Shown here: in pieces, positions 18,294-27,200 of the stretch | Numbering within the stretch: position 1 is the stretch's first letter | How the letters are laid out: each line of letters begins with the position of its first letter | Source of the DNA: Pseudomonadota bacterium | GTDB taxonomy: Bacteria; Myxococcota_A; Polyangia; GCA-2747355 | Assembly: GCA_016711215.1 (NCBI GenBank) | Contig: JADJTL010000003.1 | Span: 558,001 to 622,000 of the forward strand | DNA length: 64,000 bases | Direction: 5' to 3' | Position numbers and translations under genes: made by a program | The notes under the pieces: generated by a model | The model's input: the letters and a program-made list of their open reading frames with translations, nothing else | Told to the model about the DNA's origin: nothing | The model's database searches: none

Positions 18294-21200
18294 CTAGCCC
18301 TCCGTGCTGATCACCAGGCCCAGCTCCTTGCGCAGGGCCATGTACTCGTCGGAGACGCTGTAGAGCATCAGCTCCTTGACCCGCTCCTTGGGCGAGAGAT
18401 TGAGCGCCGAGCTGGCCTCCGCGCTGATCAGCTTGGCGGCCACCTCGAGGTCGTTGCAGAGCACGAGCCCGACGCGGTCGGCGCTGAGCTTGACCGCCGC
18501 CAGCCACTTCGCCAGATCGACCTCCGCGCGCCGCTCGAGGAAGCGCTGCACGACCTGGGCGAGCTGTTCGAGCTGCGCCGGATGCATCCGCTTGCCCAGC
18601 TCCTTGACCAGCTTCTCGACCTCCGTCTGCTCGGCCGCAGGCACCGGGAGCTGGGGACTACAGAGGCGCAGCGCGGCGAGGAAGACGATGCGCAGGCGCG
18701 CCGGCGTCGAGAGCACCCCGGCGAGGAAGTGCTCCGGCCGCAGGAAGAAGAGCCCCTCGCCGATGGCGAAGGCCAGTTCCTTCTCCGTCCGTCCCTGCAG
18801 CAGGTCGGCGCCGACCACGAAGGAGGGCGTCTGCTCGGTGTGTACGAGCTGCAGGCCGAGCGGGCGATCGGGCTGCAGGTAGAGCTCTGGCTGCGACACG
18901 TTCAAGAGCGAGGTCACGTAGTTGAAGACCTTGGAGAAGGTCAGCTGGTCGGTCGCCAAATCGCGGCGCTCCTTGCGCTTGAGACCGAACTGCTTGTGGG
19001 GCCGCGCCAAGAGCGGCCCGACCACCGGAGCGACCAGCGCGAGGATGGTGGCGACGAAGCGATCCTCGTCGGGATGGAAGATGTTCTTGCGCCAGAGCTC
19101 ATCCGTCATCCGCGCCGTGGCGCGCACGAAGCCCCGCGGGCGGTACTGCTCGAAGAAGCGCTGCTCCTCCTCGTCGGCCTTCTTGAGGAAGGCGAGCGTG
19201 GCGCAGAGGCACCAGGCCCGATCGTACTCGCGCAGGTCCATGTAGATCTTGCGCATCGCCTGATAGGACTCGACCTTGAAGGGCGCGGCCTGCAGCAGCA
19301 CCTGATGCTCGCCGAGCGCCTTGTAGTAGCTCTCCGGTCCCGCCATCAGGTAGAGCTCAGCCAGGATCTCATGCCGCTGCATCGACTGCGGCTCGAGCCG
19401 CGTGGCGACCTCGAAGGCGGCGATCGCCTCGGGGAAGCTGCGCTGCCGCGTGCGGTAGATTTCGCCCAGCGCGTGCCAGAGGCGCACCTTCCACTCGTTC
19501 TGTCCCTGCTGCGGCAGCCGGGCGATCATCTTGCGGTAGTAGCGCTCCTGCGCCTTCCAGTCCTTCTTCTGCGTGCAGATGCGGTCCAGGGCCTCGAAGG
19601 CCTTGAACTGCTCCGCGGCCAGCTCGGTCGTCGGCCCGACCTCGCTGAAGGTCGCGTCGAGGGATTGGTCGAAGAGGTCGAGCGCGTCGTCGAGCGAGCG
19701 GATCTCGTCGCGGCTGATTACGGCGGCCGTGTAGAAGTAGCGCGCGCGCAGCCGCACGGAGCTCTCGAGCTCGGCGAGCTTGAGGATGATCTCGACCGCT
19801 CGCTTCCACTGCTTCGTCTCTGAGTAGAGCTCGACCAAGCGGTGGAGCACGGGGAAGGCGTCGGGATTGACCGCCAGCGCCTCGCGCAGCGCGGCGACCG
19901 ACTTCTCCACGTTCTTCAGCTTGTCCTGATAGAGCTCGGCGATCTCGCTCAGCAGCGCGTAGTGCCGCTCGTTATCGGCGCCATCGATCAGGGCTCGCTT
20001 GGCGCTGATCACCGCCTCCCAGTCGCTCTGCGCCGTCTGGATCTCGATCACCGCTTCGAGCGCGGGGCGATGATGGGCATCGAGCTCCAACGCCTTCTCG
20101 AACATGTTGAGCGCCTTGCGTCGCTCACCGAGGCGGAGCTTGATCTGACCGAGGCGGCTGAAGACCTCGACGGTCTCGTGCGGCTGCTGCGTGTCGCGGA
20201 GATGAACTAGCAGCGTTTGATAGGTCTTGAAGGCGCGGTCCCAATCCTCGAGCTGGTACTGGAGCTGCGCCAATCCGCGCAGCGTCGGCAGGTCGGTCGA
20301 GTCGAGGTCGAAGGCGGCCCGATAGTTCTTCAGCGCCTTGTCGCGGTTCTGCAGCTCGTCGGCCGTGCGCGCCAGGCGGTAGTGCAGCTCGTGCAGGCGT
20401 CGGTTGTTGCGGCGGTCGGCCTTGCGCAGGAGCATCTCGAGCACCGGCTCGAGCGGCTCCCAGGCGGCGTTGCGGTAGAGGATCTCGGCGAGCGGCTCGC
20501 CCGCTTGCACGTGGTCTGGGTCGATCCTCAACGTGCGCGCGAAGAGCTCGGTCGCCGTCGCCTCGTCGCCGAGCTCTTCGAGGTAGGCGACGCCGGCTTC
20601 GTAGAGCAGCCGTGACTGCTCGAGGGCGTTGGTCGACTGCTCGACCGCACGCTGCATCAGCTGGCCGGCCTTGGCCCAATCGCCGCGGTGCTTATAGAGC
20701 GAAACCAGCGCCATCAGCGCGGCTAGGTGGCTCGGATCGAGCTCGAGCGCCGCTACATAGCGCTCCTCGGCCGAGAGCGCGTCGCTCAGCTCCTGCTCGT
20801 AGACACGCCCCAGGCGGTAGAGCACGTCGACCCGCGGCGGCACCTCCGTCAGCAGCTCGACCAGCTGGTTCATCACATCGACGGCGCGGTCCCAAGCCTC
20901 GATCTGCTCGTAGAGTCGGGCCAACGCGGCGAGGGCCTCCAGCTGCTCCGGGTCGAAGGAGAGGATGGCGCTATAGGCCTCGATCGCGCGGTCGGGGTCC
21001 TGCAGCGAGCGCTCGTAGCTCTCGCCCATCGCCAGATAGAGGGCGATCCGCGCGGCCGGGTTGGCCACCGCGTTGATGTGCCGGCGGTAGGCCTCGACCA
21101 GGTCTTCCCAGCGTCCGCTGCGGCTGTAGAGCCGCTCGAGGGCCTGGTAGCTGGCGAGGTGGCGGTCGTCGAGGGTGAGCACCTTCTCCAGGCATTCGGC

Positions 21201-24200
21201 GGCGCGCTCGGGCTTGTTGAAGCGCTCCTCCCAGACGCCAGCCATCCGCTGGTAGAGCGCCACCCGCTCGTCATCAGCGCTGACCACGTCGAGCTGGGCC
21301 TCGAGCACGTCGAGGTACTGATCCGTCTGGCCGGTCCGCTCGTAGAGTCGCTCCAGCGCCTTCAACGCGCCGGGGTTATGCGGCTCCATCCCGAGGATGT
21401 CCTTGTAGCTCTCGATCGCGCGGGCGGGGTCGTTGACGGGACCGTCGTAGAGCGCGCCGATCTTCCCCTTGAGCTCGATCACGCGCTCGGCGTCGTCGGC
21501 CAGCTCGGCCTGGCGAACGAGCACGGCGATCAACCCCTCCCACTGCTCGGTCGCGCGGTAGAGCCGATCGAGGGCGCTCAGCACGTCCTCGTTGCTGTCG
21601 TCGAGCTTCAGCGCCTTGCGGTAGGCCTGGATCGCCTGGCGTGGATCGTTGATCTGATACTCGAAGGTCTCACCGATCGCCGCCAGGAGCACCCCGCGCT
21701 GCTGCGGCTCCTCGGTCAGCTCCTGGCTGCGCGTCAGCACCTCGACCAGCTCCGCCCAGCGGCCGGCCTTGCGGTGGAAGGTGGCGAGGGCGTCGAGCGC
21801 ACGTCGGCTGTCGGGATCGATCTGCAGCGCCTGCTGCACCGCGGGAATCGCGTATTCCAGGTGGCCGAGCTCGCCGTACCAGACCCCCATGTTGACGAGC
21901 AGGTCGGCCTTCGTCCGCGGCTCGCCGACCGTCTGGACGATGGCGTTGCACTCGGTCAACAACTCGTTCCAGCGGTTGGTCAGCGAGGCCAGCCGCTCGA
22001 GCTCCTTGACCGTCTGGTCGTTGGCGTAGTCACGCTTGAAGGCGGCCTGGAGCACCATGAAGGCGGCGTCGTTCTGATGCAGGCGCCGCTCGTAGAGCCG
22101 CGCGACGCGGTGCAGGAGCTCGACGCTCTCACGCACCTCGGTGACGTACTCGACGCGTCCGAGCAAGAGCTCGACCAGCGGCTCCCACTGCTCCCCATCG
22201 CGGTAGAGCTGCTCGAGGGCGGCAAACGCCGTCTCATGACCCGGCAGCAGCTGGAGGACGCGCTCGTAGACGCGGGCGCCGGCCTCGAGATTGCCGAGCT
22301 TGTCCTGCCAGAGATTCGCGGCTTGCAGCAGCACGTCGACCTTCTCGGCGGGCGCCTCGAGCGCCTCGACGCGTCGATCGAGCACCTCGATGCATTCCTC
22401 CCAGCGCGCCTCCTGCGTCAGGAGCTGCTCGAGCGCGGTCAGCGCCGCGGGGTCGTAGGGTGCCAGGCGCAGCACCTGGCGCCAGGCCTCGATCGCCGGC
22501 TCTGGACGGAGCAGCTGTTGGCCCTGCAGGTCGCCGAGCTGCGCGTAGAGCGCAGCGAGCTCGCTGTCGGGCATGCCCTGCGCCGGGCCGACCTCGATCA
22601 GGCGGTGCAGCGTCGGCACCAGCTCTTCCCAGGCCTGGCTCTCGCGGTGGATCGCGGCGATCGCGTAGAGCGCGGGCACGTTCTCGGGGGAGAGGGCGAT
22701 CACGCGCTGCCACGACTCGAGGGCGTTGCGCTCGCGGCCTAGCCGCTCGCCCCAGATCCGACCGAGGCGTTGCTGGAGCCCGATCTCATCCGCGGCGCCG
22801 GCCGCCACCGCGACCTGTCGCTGCAGGACCTCGACCAGATCACGCCAGTCCTCGGCGCGCTCGTAGAGCGCCGCCAGGGCCTCGAGCGCCACGGGATCCT
22901 CGCCGCGGAGGTCGAGGACCCGGTTCCATAGCTCCTTCGCCTGCGCTGGGTCATTGAGCGCGTCGCTGGCGAGCTTCGCCATATGCGCGTAGCCATCGGC
23001 CAACCCCGCATCGCCCGGCGCGATGTCGATCAGCTTCTCGTAGGTCTCGTAGAGCTCGCGCCACTGCTCGCGCCGGAAGTAGATCCCCTCGAGCGCATCC
23101 AGCGCCCGCGCGTTGCGCGAGTCGTTCTCGAGCACCTGGCGGTACACCGTCACCGCCGCGTCGTCGTCGCGCAGCGCGTTGACGCAGGTCTCGCCGAGGC
23201 GCAGCTGGAGCTGCACCTGCGCCTCACTGGAATCGGTCAGGGCCACGCGGCGCCGCAGGATGCCCGCCAGGTCGCCCCACGCGGCCGCCTCTTCGTAGAT
23301 CCGGTCGAGGGCGGCCAGGGCATCGCCGTCCTCGGCGTCGAGCGTCAGCACCTCGAGGTGCGCCTGCTCCGCGGCGGCGGCGTCGCCGAGCTCTGCGTCG
23401 TAGATCTTCGCCAGCACCTTGAGCGCTTGCTGGCGCTCCTCCCCCTGCAGCTGGGGCAGGACCTCGCGGTAGTAGCCGGCGACCAGCGCCCATTGGTCGA
23501 GGCTGCGCGCGAGGCGCGCCAACTCCTCGTTGACCAGCTCCGATCGCGGATCGAACTGCAGCGCGATGCCCCACCAGCGCAGCGCCTGCTCGGCGTCACC
23601 GATGCGCTGCTCGTAGGTCTCGGCGATCCGCTGAACGATCTGCACCTTGTCGGCGGCATCATCGGCGTGCTCGAGCTGCACCTCCATGATCCGCACGTGC
23701 TTGACCCACTGCTCGCTCAGCCGATAGAGCGGCTCGAGGATCTCGGCGATCTCGAGCCGCGCCTGGCCGTCCTCGAGCAGCAGCTCGAGCGCGCTCAGGC
23801 TGGGCGGATGGGCTGGGTTGGCGGTGAGGATCTCGCGATAACACTCGATCGCGCTGCTGACGTCGCCCAGGTTGAGCTGATAGAGCTGCCCCAAGCGGAA
23901 CTGCAGCGCGACGGCCTCCTCGTCGCCCCCGGCCAGCTGGATCTCGCGACGCAGCACGGCGACGAGCGGCGCGTACTGCTGGCTCGCCAGGTAGAGCCGA
24001 TCGAGGGCCAGCACGGCCTGGCGGTTCTCCGGATCGACGCGCAGCACCTCGGCGAAGTGCACGATCGCCTGCTCCGGCGCGTTCAGCTCCTCCTCGAAGA
24101 CGCGCGCGACGCGCAGGCCGAGCTCGGCCTGTCGCGTCGGGTCGACCAAGGCACCGAGCTCCGCCTGGTAGAGCGCGGCGAGCTCGCGCCAGAGGCCGAC

Positions 24201-27200
24201 CTCCGCCGCCAGCCGCTCGAGACCGCCGATGGCGCGCTCGTCGCTGTTGTCCTGCTGGAAGGCGCGGCCCAACGCGTTGAAGGCCCCGCGCGCGTCACCG
24301 AGCTTGTACTCGCGGTGCCCGGCGATCTTGTGCAGCAGCTCCTGCCGCCGCAGCGCGTCATCGCTATGGCGCACCACGACCTCGTAGACCTCGACGAGCT
24401 TGGCCCATTCGAGGGCGCGCTCGTAGACGGGCTCAAGCACCTGGGCGGCGAGAATCGGCTCTTGCCCGCCGCGCAGCAGCGCCTCGAGCGCGCCCAGCGT
24501 TGGCTCGTGCTGCGAGTCGATCGCCAGCACCTCGCGGTGGGTCTCGATCGCCCGCGGCACATCAGCGAGCTCGCGCTCCCAGAGACGCGCGATCCGATGG
24601 CGCAGCGCAATGCCAGCGGCCGAGCCGGCGGCCAGCTCGACCTGGCGCTCGAGCACCTGGAGCAGGTCCTGCCAGCGCTCGCCCTGCTGGAAGAGCCGGT
24701 CGAGGGCTCGCAGCGCCGCATCGTCTTCGGCGTCGAGGTCGAGCACCGCCTGCAGCGTCTCGATCGCGCTGTCAGGATCGCTGAGGCGCTGCTCGAAGAG
24801 CGCACCGAGCCAGTGCAGGGCAGCCTTCTTGGCGGTCGACTCCTCGGCCAGCTCGAGCTTGCGCTGATAGTTGTCGCGCAGGTCCTCCCAGCGCTCCAGC
24901 CGGGTGAAGAGCCGCTCCAGCGCGTCGATCGCCCCCGACTCCGCCGCGTCGATCTCGAGCACGCCGCGATAGACCCGAACCGCCTCCTCGGGCCGCTCGA
25001 GCACGTCCTCCTCGATCTGCGCCGCGCGATAGAGCAAGCGCTTGCGCTCGGCCCCGTCGAGCACGACGTCGGCCTTCTGCAGCAGCAGCGCGACGAGCGC
25101 TTCGTGGGCCTCCGTGCGGCGGTAGAGCTGCTCCAGGGCATCAATCGCCTCGAGCTGATCGGGGTGCGTCGCGAGCACGCGGCGATAGGCGGCGGCGGCC
25201 TGCTCGAGGTTGTTGAGCTGGCGCTCGTAGACCTCGGCGGCCTTGAGCTCGAGCGCGACGACCAAGGCGTCATCGTGCAGCCCCTCCACGACGCTCGCGT
25301 AGAGCTCGACCAAGGCCTGCCAGGCCCCGAGCTGCCGCGCCAGCCGGTCCAGGCGCTGCTGGGTCAGCTCGTCGCTCGGGTCCTCGCGCAGCGCGCGGCC
25401 GAAGACGGCGAAGGCCCCCGCCGGATCCTCGCCGGCGACCTCATGCAGCTCCGCGATCTGGTGCAGCAGCTCGAGGCGGCGTGCCGACTCCTGGGCGTGC
25501 TTGACCATGATCTCGTAGACACCGGCGAGCTTGCGCCAGTCGCTGACCGACTTGTAGTGCGGCTCGAGGATCTGCGCCACGGGCAGCTCGTGCCGCGGAT
25601 CGACGATCAGCCGCTCGAGGGCGGCGACCGCGGTGGGCTCGCGGCCGTCGCGCTCCAGGACCTCGCGGTAGGTCTCGACCGCGCTCGCCACCTCGCCGAG
25701 CTCGGTCTCCCGCAGGCTCGCCAGCCGCAGCAGCAGGTCGGTGGCCTCTGGGTCGTCACCGACCAGCGTCAGCTGGCGCTGCAGATTGTCGCCCAGCTCG
25801 GGCCAGGACTGCTTGATCTGGTGCATCCGCTCGAGGGCCTTGAGCGCGGGGACGTTGCGCTCATCGAGCGTGAGAATCTCATCGTAACAACTGATGGCCT
25901 CGGGCAGGTTGCCGAGCATCTCCTCCCAGAGGTAGGCCATCCGCGCCAGCAGCAGCTGGCGCTCACCGGCGTCGGCGAGCAAGTCGACCTTGCGCCGGTA
26001 GACGCCTGGCAGCTCGCTCCAGCGCTCGGCGCGGCTGAGGAGCTTATCCAGCGCGTCGAGCGTCCCGACGTTGTCGGGCTCGAGTGCCTGCGCCTGGCGG
26101 TAGAACTCGATCGCGCGCGCCGGCTCCTCGAGCCGGTCCTCCATGATTGCGGCCAAGCGCAGGAAGAACGCGTGCTGAAGCTGGGCGTCGAGCGTCTCGC
26201 TGGTCGCCTGCTCGTAGAGGCGCGCCAGGTCGGCGAGACGATCCTGAATCTCCGCCAATCGCTCGAGCTCGGCCCGCGCGGTCGGGTTGCCGGAATCGAC
26301 GCGGAAGCAGCGGCTGTAGGCCTCGAAGGCCCGGTCTCCATCGCCGATGCGCTCGACCAAGAGGGCACCAATGCGCAGCAGGAACTCGACCTTGCTGGCG
26401 GGGTCCGATTGATGGGCGAGCCGGATCTCGAGCAGGTCGACGAGGCGATGCCACTCCTCGAACTCAGCGTAGATCGGCTCGAGCACCGCGGCCACCGCGA
26501 GCTGGTCGGCTGGCTGTTCGAGATGGCGCTCGAGGGCGGCACGCGCGCCGGCGTGATCGCGCTGCAGCTCCAGGACGTCGCGATAGGCCTCGATCGCCTG
26601 CGCCGCGTCGTCGAGGCGAGCGTCGTAGAGCTGGCCGAGGCGGTACTTGAGCTCGACGGTCTGCTCGCGCTCGCTCGCGTCCAGCAGGGGCAGCATACGC
26701 AGCAGCGTCTCCACCAGCTCGGGCCAGCGCTCCTGCCGCTCGTGAATCGTGGCAAGGGCGCGCAAGGCGCGCAGGTCATCCCCACCGAGCGCCAGGATCG
26801 TCTGATAGGCCGAGACTGCGCGCGGCAGATCCTCGAGCTCCCGCTCGTGGATCTGCGCCATGCGGAAATGCACCTCGCGGCGCTGCTCGTCACCGACCAC
26901 GAGCTCGATTTTGCGCTCGAGGACAGCGAGCAGCTCCTGCCACTGCGCGGTCCGCCCGTAGAGCCGCTCGAGCGCCTCCAACGCCTCGGGCTGCTGGGGA
27001 TCGATCGCCAGCAGCCGCTGGTTGGTGCGCAGCGCCTGGGGCACGTCGGCGAGCTCGACCTCGTAGATGCGCGCGGTGGGGAGGAGGAGTGGTAGCTGGT
27101 CGACCGGATCGGCCAGCGCCTCGAGGGCCGCCTCATAGGCGCTGACCAGCTCGGCCCAGGCGCCGACCTGGGCCGCCAGGCGCTCGCCACGCTCACGAGC

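Noticed and set aside
22983..27095. 1,370-residue open frame antisense to the giant TPR gene, and a 906-residue one at 27333-30053
   Set aside because: They mirror the highly regular, GC-third-position coding of the TPR gene. Their translations are Arg/Leu/Asp/Gly-rich without domains, and one gene fully explains the region.
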